A DNA stretch of 64,000 bases from assembly GCF_015645095.1 (NCBI RefSeq), contig NZ_JADOTW010000003.1:1-64000 (forward strand), in the 5' to 3' direction. Below the pieces are notes generated by a model, which saw only the letters and a program-made list of their open reading frames with translations, made no database searches and had not been told where the DNA came from. This DNA comes from Halomonas sp. 328 (GTDB lineage: Bacteria > Pseudomonadota > Gammaproteobacteria > Pseudomonadales > Halomonadaceae). Position 1 is the stretch's first letter. Each line of letters opens with the position of its first letter. Both the position numbers and the translations under genes were made by a program. This document shows, one piece after another, positions 25,928-35,025 of this stretch.

Positions 25928-28285
25928 TTAGCCCTTGTCGCGGGCCTTCAGCAGGGCCGCCCCCAGGGCACCCATCGGCTGGCTATCGCCGCCGCTCGAC
26001 TGGCGCTGCGGCTTGCCGCCGCGCCCCTTGCCGCCATACCCCTTGCCGGCCGGGCGCTCGCCGCCGCGGCGCGGCGCCTGGCTGTTGTCCTCGCCGGGCT
26101 GGTCGTCGAGACGCATGGAGAGGCCGATACGGGCGCGCTCCAGGTCCACGCTCATCACCTTGACCTTGACGATATCGCCGGCCTTGACCACCGAGCGCGG
26201 ATCCTCGACGAACTTGTCGGAGAGCGCCGAGATATGCACCAGGCCGTCCTGATGGACGCCGATATCGACGAAGGCACCGAAGTGGGTCACGTTGGTGACG
26301 CTGCCCTCGAGGATCATCCCCGGCTCCAGGTCCTTGAGGGTCTCGACCCCCTCGCGGAACTCGGCGGCCTTGAACTCGGGACGCGGGTCGCGGCCCGGCT
26401 TGTCCAGCTCCTTGAGGATGTCGCTCACCGTGGGCACCCCGAAGCGTTCGTCGGCGAAGTCGGCGGGCTTGAGCGACTTGAGGGTGGCACTGTCGCCGAT
26501 CAGGCTGGCCACCTGGCGGGCGCTGCGCTGGGCGATGCGCTCCACCAGGGGGTAGGCCTCCGGGTGGACGGCGCTACCATCCAGGGGGTTGTCGCCGTTC
26601 ATGATGCGCAGGAAGCCGGCGCACTGCTCGAAGGTCTTGGGTCCCAGGCGGCTGACGTCGAGGAGCTGCTGGCGGCTGGCGAAGGCGCCCTCGGCGTTGC
26701 GGCGGGCGACGATATTCTCGGCGAGCGCCGGGTTGAGGCCCGCCACTCGCGCCAGCAGGGCACTGGAGGCGGTGTTGAGGTCCACCCCCACGGCGTTGAC
26801 GCAGTCCTCGATCACCGCCTCCAGGCTCTTGGAGAGCTGCAACTGGGAGACGTCGTGCTGGTACTGGCCCACGCCGATCGACTTGGGCTCGATCTTGACC
26901 AGCTCGGCCAGCGGGTCCTGCAGGCGCCGGGCGATGGAGACGGCACCGCGGATGGTGACATCCAGGTCGGGCAGCTCCCGGGAGGCATACTCCGAGGCGG
27001 AGTAGACCGAGGCGCCGGCCTCGCTGACCATCACCTTGGCCAGGCGACGCCCGCTCAGGCGCTTGACCAGCTCGCCGGCCAGCTTGTCGGTCTCGCGGCT
27101 GGCGGTGCCGTTGCCCACGGCGATCAGCTCGACGTCATGCTTCTCCACCAGCCTGGCCAGCTCGGCGAGGGAGGCATCCCAGGCGTTGCGGGGGGCATGG
27201 GGGAAGATGGTGGCCTGTTCGAGGAACTGGCCGGTGGCATCCACCACCGCCACCTTGCAGCCGGTGCGCAGGCCCGGGTCGATGGCCAGGGTCGCCTTGG
27301 GGCCCGCCGGAGCGGCCAGCAGCAGGTCCTTGAGGTTGGCGGCGAAGACCTCGATGGCGGCCAGCTCGGCGCGCTCGCGCAGCCGGCCCATCAGCTCGGT
27401 CTCCAGGTGGGTGTAGAGCTTGACCCGCCAGGTCCAGCGCACCACCTCGGCGAGCCACTTGTCGGCGGCACGGCCCTCATCGCGAATCTCGAAATGCCGG
27501 GCGATGGCCACCTGGGCCGGATGCAGCGGCGCCTCGTCCTCGCCGGGCAGCTTGAGGGCCAGGCTCAGCACCCCCTCGTTGCGGCCACGGAACATGGCCA
27601 GGGCGCGGTGGGAGGGCACCCGGGCCAGGGGCTCGTCATGCTCGAAGTAGTCGGAGAACTTGGCGCCCTCGCGCTCCTTGCCCTCGAGCACCCGGGCGCT
27701 GAGCAGCCCCTCCTGCCAGAGCCGCTCGCGCAGCCGACCGACCAGCTCGGCGTCCTCGGCGAAGCGCTCCATGAGGATCTGCTTGGCGCCATCGAGCGCC
27801 GCCTTGGCGTCCTCGATGGCCGGCGTCTCACCTTCCGCTGGGCGAAGATAGCGGGCGGCCTCGATTTGGGGGTCGAGCTCGGGGTTGGCCAGCAGGGCAT
27901 CGGCGAGGGGCTCGAGGCCCGCTTCCCGGGCGATCTGCGCCTTGGTGCGGCGCTTCTTGCGGTAGGGCAGGTAGAGGTCTTCCAGGCGCTGCTTGGTGTC
28001 GGCGGCACGGATCAAGCCGGCCAGCTCGTCGGTGAGCTTGCCCTGCTCGTCGATGGCGGCCAGCACCGCCTCGCGGCGCTCCTCCAGCTCGCGCAGGTAG
28101 CGCAGGCGCTCCTCCAGGTCACGCAGCTGGGTATCGTCCAGGGCCCCGGTCACTTCCTTGCGGTAGCGGGCGATAAAGGGCACGGTGGCGCCGCCGTCGA
28201 GCAGTTCCACGGTGGCCGCCACCTGCTGGGGGCGGACCGCGAGTTCCTCGGCGAGGCGGGCGATGATCTTGGCGTGTGCGTCCAT
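25928..28285 (-). CDS. tex: Tex-family RNA-binding transcription accessory protein
   Basis: About 785 aa. Order: helical N-terminal domain ([20 protein letters not shown]), YqgF-homologous domain ([17 protein letters not shown] at about 330), helix-hairpin-helix motifs ([18 protein letters not shown]), and a C-terminal S1 domain ([29 protein letters not shown], about 650-720) before a Gly/Arg-rich tail. Tex binds nucleic acid and affects transcription; its exact biochemical role is still debated. ATG at 28285 with aaggatttc upstream. The Arg/Gly tail ([14 protein letters not shown]) may add RNA affinity. Confidence 0.95.
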   Translation of the reverse strand: MDAHAKIIARLAEELAVRPQQVAATVELLDGGATVPFIARYRKEVTGALDDTQLRDLEERLRYLRELEERREAVLAAIDEQGKLTDELAGLIRAADTKQRLEDLYLPYRKKRRTKAQIAREAGLEPLADALLANPELDPQIEAARYLRPAEGETPAIEDAKAALDGAKQILMERFAEDAELVGRLRERLWQEGLLSARVLEGKEREGAKFSDYFEHDEPLARVPSHRALAMFRGRNEGVLSLALKLPGEDEAPLHPAQVAIARHFEIRDEGRAADKWLAEVVRWTWRVKLYTHLETELMGRLRERAELAAIEVFAANLKDLLLAAPAGPKATLAIDPGLRTGCKVAVVDATGQFLEQATIFPHAPRNAWDASLAELARLVEKHDVELIAVGNGTASRETDKLAGELVKRLSGRRLAKVMVSEAGASVYSASEYASRELPDLDVTIRGAVSIARRLQDPLAELVKIEPKSIGVGQYQHDVSQLQLSKSLEAVIEDCVNAVGVDLNTASSALLARVAGLNPALAENIVARRNAEGAFASRQQLLDVSRLGPKTFEQCAGFLRIMNGDNPLDGSAVHPEAYPLVERIAQRSARQVASLIGDSATLKSLKPADFADERFGVPTVSDILKELDKPGRDPRPEFKAAEFREGVETLKDLEPGMILEGSVTNVTHFGAFVDIGVHQDGLVHISALSDKFVEDPRSVVKAGDIVKVKVMSVDLERARIGLSMRLDDQPGEDNSQAPRRGGERPAGKGYGGKGRGGKPQRQSSGGDSQPMGALGAALLKARDKG

Positions 28286-28426
28286 GAAATCCTTGACGTT
28301 CCAGCGGCGAAAGATCGCGTCAAGGTATCATAATGGCGCCCGAGTCGGGAGCCTTGCCGCCGGGATCGTTAGGAAACTACCTTCACGACGACGGCCCTAT
28401 GCGTCTGCCCCGGTCGGCGGAGTCGA

Positions 28427-28497
28427 CGTAGGGCGGATTGGCGCGCCCACGGCGAGGCGCATCTCGTCGGAGGCGCCTTCGACTTATCCGACCTATG
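28427..28497. repeat. REP-like palindrome at the 3' end of msrB
   Basis: cgtagggcggattggcgcg at the left and, read from the right, cataggtcggataagtcg are imperfect inverted copies, with nested gcgcc/ggcgc pairs. This is the layout of extragenic palindromes. The TAG stop of msrB (28493-28495) lies inside the right arm. Confidence 0.6.
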
Positions 28498-28999
28498 CGG
28501 CCGCGGCGGGAACGAAGCGCAATGCCAGGCCGTTATTGCACCAGCGCAGGCCGGTGGGCTCGGGACCGTCAGAGAAGACATGGCCCTGGTGCCCCTTGCA
28601 GCGGGCGCAGTGGTACTCGGTGCGCGGCCAGATCAGCTTGTAGTCCACCTGGGTCAGCAGGTGCCCCTCCACGTGCTCGAAGAAGCTCGGCCAGCCGGTA
28701 CCGGAGTCGTACTTCATGGCGCTGGTAAAGAGCAGCAGGTCGCAGCCGGCACAGCGGTATTCCCCCTCGCGCCACTCGTCATCGAGGGGGCTGGAGTAGG
28801 CCGGCTCGGTGCCGTGGTCGCGGAGGATCTCGAATTGCTCGGGGCTCAACCGCTCCCGCCACTCGGCCTCGCCGAGCTCGAGGGGCGCGATGTCCGGCGA
28901 GGCCGAGAGATCGAGGCGCGGCCGGGCGTTGGCCAGGGCGGGAAAGAGACCCACCAGGCCACCGGTGCCCAGGAAGCCCAGAAAATGACGTCGTTTCAT
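28493..28999 (-). CDS. msrB: Exported methionine-(R)-sulfoxide reductase MsrB
   Basis: Reduces methionine-R-sulfoxide in proteins. About 168 aa. The start MKRRHFLGFLGTGGLVG carries twin Arg followed by a hydrophobic core, which fits a Tat signal, so the enzyme probably works in the periplasm. The MsrB domain has the four zinc cysteines (CAGC and CARC), YDSGTGWPSFFEH, and the catalytic region GLRWCNNGLALRF. ATG at 28999 with ggagaggcacc upstream. The reductant partner is not visible nearby. The last codons and stop run into a REP-like palindrome. Confidence 0.92.
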   Translation of the reverse strand: MKRRHFLGFLGTGGLVGLFPALANARPRLDLSASPDIAPLELGEAEWRERLSPEQFEILRDHGTEPAYSSPLDDEWREGEYRCAGCDLLLFTSAMKYDSGTGWPSFFEHVEGHLLTQVDYKLIWPRTEYHCARCKGHQGHVFSDGPEPTGLRWCNNGLALRFVPAAAA

Positions 29000-29060
29000 G
29001 GTGCCTCTCCTTCGACAAGGTAACCAGGATACGCGGGAGACCCCGGTACGGATGCATAAC

Positions 29061-29091
29061 AAAACGGGGAAGGCTGGCGCCCTCCCCGTTT
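29061..29091 (-). terminator. Terminator of pckA
   Basis: On the minus strand acggggaggg-cgccag-ccttccccgt is followed by tttg, about 48 nt after the pckA stop codon. Confidence 0.75.
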
Positions 29092-29138
29092 ATGACCCCG
29101 GCCTCAGGACCGAGGTTCGACCTCTGATTGCGGCGCGC

Positions 29139-30716
29139 TTAGCCCTGCTGCGGGCCGGCGGCGATGATCGCCGGATCGACGCCGGCGAACTTCTCGAAGT
29201 TGGCCACGAACTTGGCTACCAGCGCCTGCATCTGCGCCTGGTAGGCGGCCTGGTCGTCCCAGGTCTGGCGCGGGTCGAGCAGCTGGGTGTCGACGCCGGG
29301 CACCGCCACCGGCACCTCCAGGTTGAGGCCATCGATGCGCCGGGTCTCCACGTCGCGCAGGGCGCCGGACTGGATGGCGCTGATGATGGCGCGGGTGGTG
29401 GGAATGCTGAAGCGCGAGCCGCCCTGGCCGTAGGCGCCACCGGTCCAGCCGGTGTTGACCAGGTAGACGCGGGCGTCGTTGGCCTTGACCCGCTTGATCA
29501 GCAGGTCGGCGTACTCGCGGGCCGGGCGCGGGAAGAAGGGGGCGCCGAAGCAGGTGGAGAAGGTCGCCTCGAGGCCAGCGGAGGAGCCCATCTCGGTGGA
29601 GCCCACCTTGGCGGTGTAGCCGGAGAGGAAGTGGTAGGCGGCAGCCTCTTCGGAGAGCACCGAGACCGGCGGCAGCACGCCGCTCATGTCGCAGGTCAGG
29701 AAGATGATGGCATTGGGCTCGCCGGCACGGTTCTCGGGCACCCGCTTGTCGATATGCTCCAGCGGGTAAGCGGCCCGGGAGTTCTGGGTCAGGCTGTCAT
29801 CGGCGTAGTCAGGGCTGCGGCGGTCGTCCAGGACCACGTTCTCCAGCACGGCGCCGAACTTGATGGCGCGCCAGATCACCGGCTCGTTCTTCTCGGAGAG
29901 GTCGATGCACTTGGCGTAGCAGCCGCCCTCGATATTGAACACCGTGCCCTCGCCCCAGCCATGCTCGTCGTCGCCGATCAAGAAGCGCGCCGGGTCGGCG
30001 GAGAGGGTGGTCTTGCCGGTACCGGAGAGGCCGAAGAAGAGGCAGGTCTGACCGTCTTCGCCAACGTTGGCGGAGCAGTGCATGGGCAGGACATCGGAGG
30101 CCGGCAGCAGGAAGTTCTGCACGGTGAACATGGCCTTCTTCATCTCGCCGGCGTAACGCATGCCGGCGATCAGCACCCGACGCCCGGCGAAGTCGAGAAT
30201 CACGCAGGCCTCGGTGCGGGTGCCGTCACGCTGCGGCTCGCAGACGAAGTTGGCGGCGTTGAGGATGGTCCACTCGTCACGACGCGCCGGGTTGTAGGCC
30301 TCGGGACGCACGAACATGGTGCGACCGAAGAGGTTCTGCCAGGCGGTCTCGGTGTGCATGCGCACCGGCAGGTAGTGCTGGGGGTCCGCCCCCACATGCA
30401 CCTCGGAGAGATAGTGCTCGCGCTCACCCAGGTAGGCCTCGACGCGGGTCCACAGCGCCTCGAACTTGTCGGCATCGAAGGGACGGTTGACGCTGCCCCA
30501 CTCGATCTGGTCGCGGGTGGACGCCTCCTCGACGATAAAGCGATCCGCCGGCGAGCGCCCGGTGCGCTCCCCCGTCTTGACGACCAGGGCGCCATTGTCG
30601 GCCAGCTGCCCCTCGCCGCGCCGCAGGGCCTGCTCGATCAGCTCGGCACTGCTCAGGTTGGTGAAGACGCGGGGGGTGGCGGACGATACGGCGCTTGCGG
30701 CTTGGGTGGTGGTCAT
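29139..30716 (-). CDS. pckA: Phosphoenolpyruvate carboxykinase (ATP)
   Basis: Converts oxaloacetate and ATP to phosphoenolpyruvate, the entry to gluconeogenesis. About 525 aa. Signatures: [14 protein letters not shown], the kinase loop [42 protein letters not shown], and [16 protein letters not shown]. The start is placed at the ATG at 30716 (agga seven bases upstream); an ATG at 30734 is almost as good. Own terminator follows. E. coli also keeps pck beside hslO. Confidence 0.95.
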   Translation of the reverse strand: MTTTQAASAVSSATPRVFTNLSSAELIEQALRRGEGQLADNGALVVKTGERTGRSPADRFIVEEASTRDQIEWGSVNRPFDADKFEALWTRVEAYLGEREHYLSEVHVGADPQHYLPVRMHTETAWQNLFGRTMFVRPEAYNPARRDEWTILNAANFVCEPQRDGTRTEACVILDFAGRRVLIAGMRYAGEMKKAMFTVQNFLLPASDVLPMHCSANVGEDGQTCLFFGLSGTGKTTLSADPARFLIGDDEHGWGEGTVFNIEGGCYAKCIDLSEKNEPVIWRAIKFGAVLENVVLDDRRSPDYADDSLTQNSRAAYPLEHIDKRVPENRAGEPNAIIFLTCDMSGVLPPVSVLSEEAAAYHFLSGYTAKVGSTEMGSSAGLEATFSTCFGAPFFPRPAREYADLLIKRVKANDARVYLVNTGWTGGAYGQGGSRFSIPTTRAIISAIQSGALRDVETRRIDGLNLEVPVAVPGVDTQLLDPRQTWDDQAAYQAQMQALVAKFVANFEKFAGVDPAIIAAGPQQG

Positions 30717-30894
30717 GTCGGTGTCCTGGGCCATGCGGCCTATTCTCTCTCGTGGGTCGTAGCAACGACAGGTGGGCTGCCTGCCCGGCACCCTGGACGC
30801 TGGAGCGCCTCTATTTCGTGCCGGGCCGCCTGTAAAGGGGACTCATTATGACAAAAACTGATGCGTGGACAAAGGCTCTCATTCGCCGAATTTC

Positions 30895-30914
30895 ATGTAG
30901 TTTTACTACTACAT
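30895..30914. promoter_or_regulatory. Dyad in the pckA upstream region
   Basis: atgtag (30895-30900) and ctacat (30909-30914) are perfect arms 8 nt apart in an AT-rich patch between pckA and the hslO terminator. It could be an operator for pckA. The binding protein is unknown. Confidence 0.35.
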
Positions 30915-30932
30915 ATCGACCGTTATTCGCAT

Positions 30933-30970
30933 TTAAAACACCGCCCGCCAGAAGGCCGCGGAGGGCGGTG
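30933..30970 (-). terminator. Terminator of the hslR-hslO operon
   Basis: On the minus strand caccgccctccgc and gcgggcggtg form the stem, followed by ttttaaat, 25 nt after the hslO stop codon. Confidence 0.85.
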
Positions 30971-30994
30971 ATCGTGGATCGGAAAAGCTCGCGC

Positions 30995-31870
30995 TCAATG
31001 CACCGTGGGCGGCGGTGCATCGGGTGCCTCGATCAACCCTTCCACCTCGGCGGCGCCGAAGCGGTAGCGGGTATGACAGAAGTGGCACTCGGTCTCGATG
31101 GCCTGTTGTTCGGCGACGATCTCGCGCAGCTCCTCGGCCCCCAGGGAGAGCAGCGACTGGGCGATCCGCTCCCGGGAACAGGTGCAGCCGAAGCGCAGTG
31201 CCTTGGGCTCGAAGACCCGCACCGTCTCCTCGTGATAGAGGCGGTGCAGCAGCTCATGCTGCGCGAGGCCCAGCAACTCCTCGTCACGCACCGTATCGGC
31301 CAGGTGCACGGTACGCTCCCAGGCATCGGGGTCGTGGGGGCGACCGTCGTCGGGCAGTTGCTGCAGCAGCAGGCCAGCGGCCTGCTGGCCATCGGCGGCC
31401 AGCCACAGCCGGGTGGGCAGTTGCTCCGACTGGGCGAAATAGGCCTCCAGACAGGCCGCCAGGCTGGCCTCCTTGAGTTCGACGATGCCCTGGTAGCGAC
31501 GCCCCTCCCGGGGGTCCAGGGTGATGACGATATGCCCCTCACCCAGCAGTTCGCGGAAACCGGCGGCCGCGTCGGGCAGGTCGGCCCCATCGGCCAGGCG
31601 GGCGATGGCGCGCAGCTCGCCGCCGGGGTTGGACTCCGCCATCAGCAGGGCCAGGGCGCCCTGGCCACGCACCTCCAGGCTCAGGGTGCCATCGAGCTTG
31701 ACGGTATCGGTGAGCAGGGCCACCGCCGCCAGCATCTCGCCCAGCAGACGCCGCACCGGCGCCGGGTAGGCCTGCTTGTCGAGCACCTCGGCATAGGCCG
31801 CCTCCAGGGAGACGATCTCGCCACGCACCTGGGTATCGTCGAAGAGAAAACGCTGAATCTGATCGGTCAT
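30995..31870 (-). CDS. hslO: Redox-regulated chaperone Hsp33
   Basis: A holdase switched on by oxidation. About 291 aa. The C-terminal redox switch is intact: CxC in [11 protein letters not shown] and CxxC in [11 protein letters not shown] bind zinc when reduced. N-terminal blocks [17 protein letters not shown] and [13 protein letters not shown] match the family. Its ATG overlaps the hslR stop by four bases, so the two are translationally coupled. Gene order yrfG-hslR-hslO matches E. coli. Confidence 0.95.
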   Translation of the reverse strand: MTDQIQRFLFDDTQVRGEIVSLEAAYAEVLDKQAYPAPVRRLLGEMLAAVALLTDTVKLDGTLSLEVRGQGALALLMAESNPGGELRAIARLADGADLPDAAAGFRELLGEGHIVITLDPREGRRYQGIVELKEASLAACLEAYFAQSEQLPTRLWLAADGQQAAGLLLQQLPDDGRPHDPDAWERTVHLADTVRDEELLGLAQHELLHRLYHEETVRVFEPKALRFGCTCSRERIAQSLLSLGAEELREIVAEQQAIETECHFCHTRYRFGAAEVEGLIEAPDAPPPTVH

Positions 31871-32253
31871 GATGGGGGGTGGTCCTTGAAACGTCGAATA
31901 TCCCGGCGCTGCTTCTTGTCGGGGCGCTTGAGGGGGTGCTGCATGGCCTGGTTGGTCAGGCGCCGGGCCTCGGCCTCCCGCTCGCGACGCGCCTCGCTCT
32001 CGGCGGTCTCGCGATAGAGGGCGCGCGCCTCGGGGGCACCGCGGCGCTGGTCGGAGAGCGCCAGCACCTCCACTTCCCAGGCATCCCAGCCCTGGGGCAC
32101 GCGAATCAGGGCACCGACCTCCACGCTCTTGCTGGTCTTGGCCCGGTCGCCGTTGTAGTGCACCTTGCCCCCTTCGATGGCCTTCTTGGCCAGGGCGCGG
32201 GTCTTGAAGAAACGCGCCGCCCAGAGCCACTTGTCGAGTCTTACGCTGTCCAT
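31867..32253 (-). CDS. hslR: Heat-shock ribosome rescue protein Hsp15 (S4 domain)
   Basis: Binds stalled 50S subunits that carry peptidyl-tRNA. About 128 aa: N-terminal S4 RNA-binding domain ([32 protein letters not shown]) and a basic C-terminal tail ([26 protein letters not shown]). It lies 9 nt after yrfG and overlaps hslO. Confidence 0.94.
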   Translation of the reverse strand: MDSVRLDKWLWAARFFKTRALAKKAIEGGKVHYNGDRAKTSKSVEVGALIRVPQGWDAWEVEVLALSDQRRGAPEARALYRETAESEARREREAEARRLTNQAMQHPLKRPDKKQRRDIRRFKDHPPS

Positions 32254-32262
32254 GGGGCCTCC

Positions 32263-32931
32263 TTATGCCTGCGGCGGGCGCTCAGCGGGCAGGATAGTGG
32301 CGAAGCGATCCAGGGCGATAAACTCCTCCAGCTCGCGCTCCGGCTTGCGGCTGTCGGGCTGCTTGATGCCCAGCAGGTGACGAATGCCGAACTCCCGGGC
32401 GCTCTCCAGCACCATGGGGTTGTCGTCGATAAAGAGGGTGCGGGCCGGATCGAAGGGCTCCACTTCCTGGAGTTCGAACCAGAACTCCTGGGCCTCCTTG
32501 GGCACGCCGAGATCCGCCGAGGAGACGATGGCATCCAGGTACTCCTCCAGGCCGGTCAGCGGCAGCTTGAGTTCGAGGCTTTCGCGGTCGGCATTGGTGG
32601 CCAGCACCACCCGGGGGTGGGCCTGCTTGAGCCACTTGAGGAAATCCAGGGCATCGCCGCGCAGGCCGATCAGGTGCTGCACCTCGCGCTTGAGGGCGAC
32701 GATATCGACCCCCAGCTCACGGCTCCAGTAGGCCAGGCTGTACCAGTTGAGGGTGCCCTGCTCGCCGATGATCCGCTCGCGCAGCTGGTGCTGGCTGGCC
32801 TCGTCCAGACGGTGCAGCTCCCCGTAGCGGCGCGGCAGGTGCTCCAGCCAGAAGTGGCTGTCGAAATGCAGGTCCAGCAGGGTGCCGTCCATGTCGAGCA
32901 GGACGGTATCGATGGCTTGCCAATCGATCAT
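32263..32931 (-). CDS. yrfG: GMP/IMP nucleotidase (HAD family)
   Basis: About 222 aa. HAD motif [20 protein letters not shown], motif [21 protein letters not shown] and motif [18 protein letters not shown] are intact. The sequence and its position directly upstream of hslR identify the YrfG branch, whose E. coli member dephosphorylates GMP and IMP. Start: ATG at 32931, aligned with motif I at residue 10. Divergent from nudE across about 80 bp. Confidence 0.92.
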   Translation of the reverse strand: MIDWQAIDTVLLDMDGTLLDLHFDSHFWLEHLPRRYGELHRLDEASQHQLRERIIGEQGTLNWYSLAYWSRELGVDIVALKREVQHLIGLRGDALDFLKWLKQAHPRVVLATNADRESLELKLPLTGLEEYLDAIVSSADLGVPKEAQEFWFELQEVEPFDPARTLFIDDNPMVLESAREFGIRHLLGIKQPDSRKPERELEEFIALDRFATILPAERPPQA

Positions 32932-33012
32932 TGGCCTTGGGCTCCACGCTCGGATATAGGATGTTATTGTACAAAATCCCCCCGCCCCACGCATCGCCCC
33001 CACGGAGTCTCC

Positions 33013-33582
33013 ATGTACCCCAGCAAGCCCCGCATCCTCTCCCAGCGCGAAGTCACCCGCAGCCGACTGTTCCGGGTCGAGGAGCTGGAGCTGCGCTTCA
33101 GCAACGGCGAGGAGCGCCACTTCGAGCGCCTGATGGGCAGCGACCAGGGGGCGGTGATGATCGTCGCCATGCCCGACCCGGAACATGTGCTCTTGATCCG
33201 CGAGTACGCCGCCGGCTTCGAGGACTATGTGCTGACCCTGCCCAAGGGGCTGGTGGACCCGGGCGAGGATATCGTCACCGCCGCCAACCGCGAGCTGATG
33301 GAGGAGTGCGGCTTCGGCGCCAACAATATCGAGCCGCTGGTGGAGCTCTCCCTGGCCCCCAACTACATGCGCCACCGCATGCAGGTGATGCTGGCCAGCG
33401 ACCTCTATCCGCAACGCCTGCCCGGCGACGAGCCGGAGCCGCTGATCGTCGAGACCCACGCCCTCGACGAATTGCCGGCGCTGCTGGCCCGGGAGGACTT
33501 CCACGAGGCCCGGGCCATCGCCGCCCTCTATATCGCCCGGGACCGGCTGCGCGCCGAGCAAACCCACCCGCTTACCTGGTAG
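33013..33582 (+). CDS. nudE: ADP compounds hydrolase NudE (Nudix)
   Basis: Cleaves ADP-ribose, Ap3A and related ADP compounds. About 189 aa. The Nudix box follows GLVDPGEDIVTAANRELMEECGFG (GxxxxxEx7REUxEEx form with a first-half change, D instead of one usual residue, as in NudE). NudE-type N-terminus PSKPRILSQREVTRSRLFRVEELELRFSNG. ATG at 33013 with ggag five bases upstream. The E. coli neighbour set (nudE, yrfG, hslR, hslO) is kept. Confidence 0.93.
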   Translation: MYPSKPRILSQREVTRSRLFRVEELELRFSNGEERHFERLMGSDQGAVMIVAMPDPEHVLLIREYAAGFEDYVLTLPKGLVDPGEDIVTAANRELMEECGFGANNIEPLVELSLAPNYMRHRMQVMLASDLYPQRLPGDEPEPLIVETHALDELPALLAREDFHEARAIAALYIARDRLRAEQTHPLTW

Positions 33583-33634
33583 ATCGACTCTCGACTGCCG
33601 CGACCATCGAATCGCTAAGGGGCGCCCCGAGCCT

Positions 33635-33663
33635 CGGCATCGGCATCGGCATCGGCATCGGCA
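33635..33663. repeat. Hexanucleotide tandem repeat (cggcat)n
   Basis: 4.8 perfect copies of cggcat between the convergent nudE and ydgJ-like genes, ending 7 bp before the latter's stop codon. A simple slippage-prone repeat outside coding sequence. Confidence 0.9.
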
Positions 33664-33670
33664 GGCTAAC

Positions 33671-34705
33671 CTAGAGGCTGACCCAGCGCCGCTGGCGATG
33701 GCTGGTCAGCCCCGCCTCCAGCAACGCCATCACCGCGATGGCCTCCTCCCCGCTGACCGGCATGGGGCCCTCTCCGCGCAGCGCCGCGGTCACCCCCTGG
33801 TAGTAGGCGAGGTAGTCTCCCGGCAGGCTGGGGTGCTCCCGGGAGACCAGGCCGCCCGCCTCCGCCGCCAGGCAGAGCCGCCCCGGCGCATCCTGCCCCC
33901 AGCCGGGGCTCGGCGAGTCACCGGCCTTGAGACGCTCCTCCTGGGGGTCGAGACCAAACTTCACGTAGCTGCCCCGGGTGCCATGCACCCGCCAGCGCGG
34001 CGTCTCCTCCGCCACCAGGGTGCCCGCCTTGAGCTCCACGCTGAGCCCCTCGTAGTCGAGCAGGGCGGTGAACTCGTCATCGACCCGGGCGCCGTCGCGG
34101 CGTGACGCCAGGTCGAGGAGGATCGCCCTGGGCTTGCCGAAGAGCACCAGGGCCTGATCCAGCAGGTGCGGCCCCAGGTCGTACCAGATGCCGCCGCCGG
34201 GGCGCGGCGACTCCCGCCAGCGGTCACGCACCTCGGGACGGAAACGGTCGAAGCGCGACTCCACCCGGGTGACCCGGCCCAGCGTCTCGTCCGCCAGCAG
34301 CGCCTCGAGGGTCAGGAAGTCGCTGTCCCAGCGGCGATTATGGAATACCGACAGGCTCTTGCCCTGTGCCTCCGCCAGGGCCTCGAGGGCCCGGGCCTCG
34401 GCCAGGTCCAGGGTAAAGGGCTTGTCCACCACCACGTGCTTGCCCGCCTCCAGGGCGGCCCGCGCCAGGGGATAGTGGGTCTCGTTGGGGGTCGGAATCA
34501 CCACCAGGTCGATCTCCTTGCGGGCGAACAGCGCCTCGGGATCGGCCTCCACCGCCACCGCGGGCAGGGCCGCATTCACCTTGGCAGCGTCGCTCGTGGC
34601 CACCGCGGCCAGGGTCAGACCCGGCGTGGCCTGAATCAATGGGGCATGGAAGACCTGGCTGGCGAAGCCATAGCCCACCAGGCCGACCTGTATCGTTTCA
34701 GTCAT
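33671..34705 (-). CDS. Gfo/Idh/MocA-family oxidoreductase, YdgJ-like
   Basis: NAD(P)-dependent oxidoreductase of about 344 aa. N-terminal Rossmann fold starts IQVGLVGYGFASQVFHAPLI; the family EKP-type motif is VVVDKPFTLDLAEARAL, with substrate-side blocks SVFHNRRWDSDFLTLEALL and GGGIWYDLGPHLLDQAL. It aligns along its length with E. coli YdgJ. The substrate is unknown, probably a sugar or polyol. ATG at 34705 has an excellent gggaggag upstream. Confidence 0.88.
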   Translation of the reverse strand: MTETIQVGLVGYGFASQVFHAPLIQATPGLTLAAVATSDAAKVNAALPAVAVEADPEALFARKEIDLVVIPTPNETHYPLARAALEAGKHVVVDKPFTLDLAEARALEALAEAQGKSLSVFHNRRWDSDFLTLEALLADETLGRVTRVESRFDRFRPEVRDRWRESPRPGGGIWYDLGPHLLDQALVLFGKPRAILLDLASRRDGARVDDEFTALLDYEGLSVELKAGTLVAEETPRWRVHGTRGSYVKFGLDPQEERLKAGDSPSPGWGQDAPGRLCLAAEAGGLVSREHPSLPGDYLAYYQGVTAALRGEGPMPVSGEEAIAVMALLEAGLTSHRQRRWVSL

Positions 34706-34845
34706 AAATGCTCCTCCCGTCGGCGGCTTATCGCCGCTTGCGTGATCGATATCATAAAAGGATCAAAGAATGGTCATCCACCCCGCCCGGGAGTCACCCA
34801 TACTGAATGGCGCTGGCTCATTCATCCAAGGCAAGGAGGATAACG

Positions 34846-34962
34846 ATGTGCTGTGAACTGGAAAGCCTGGAAGCGATGGAGTTCTGGTACGCCATCGAGT
34901 GCGAATGGCAGGCCGAGGCCGAGAACCGGGCCCCCGAGGCGCCCCTGGATCGCGCCGCCTGA
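34846..34962 (+). CDS. Unrecognised 38-residue acidic protein
   Basis: A short frame, ATG to TGA, encoding 38 residues beginning MCCELESLEAMEFWYAIECE. I do not recognise it. The case for a real gene is its signals: aaggagg (34834-34840) lies five bases before the ATG, and a textbook terminator starts 25 nt after the stop. It has three Cys, two Trp, many Glu and no membrane segment or signal peptide; the first half is probably amphipathic helix, the tail is Pro/Ala-rich. It sits alone between the divergently oriented ydgJ-like gene and ilvD. It could be a small regulatory protein or a leader-type peptide. Confidence 0.65.
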   Translation: MCCELESLEAMEFWYAIECEWQAEAENRAPEAPLDRAA

Positions 34963-34986
34963 TTCCGAGCGAGTCCCGAATCGCAA

Positions 34987-35014
34987 GACCCGCGCCGAGG
35001 CGCGGGTCTTTTTT
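34987..35014 (+). terminator. Terminator of the 38-residue gene
   Basis: gacccgcgcc-ga-ggcgcgggtc followed by tttttt. The T-run is on the plus strand, so it serves the small gene rather than ilvD on the other strand, though the stem may also slow ilvD transcripts. Confidence 0.93.
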
Positions 35015-35025
35015 CGTCGGGCGGA

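Noticed and set aside
26234-28333. A 699-codon plus-strand frame opposite tex
   Set aside because: tex is certain from its domains; the opposite frame has no recognisable domain or start signal.
32932-33567. Fusion of the YrfG protein with a 212-residue N-terminal extension
   Set aside because: The extension is the reverse strand of nudE; the real start is the ATG at 32931 next to HAD motif I.
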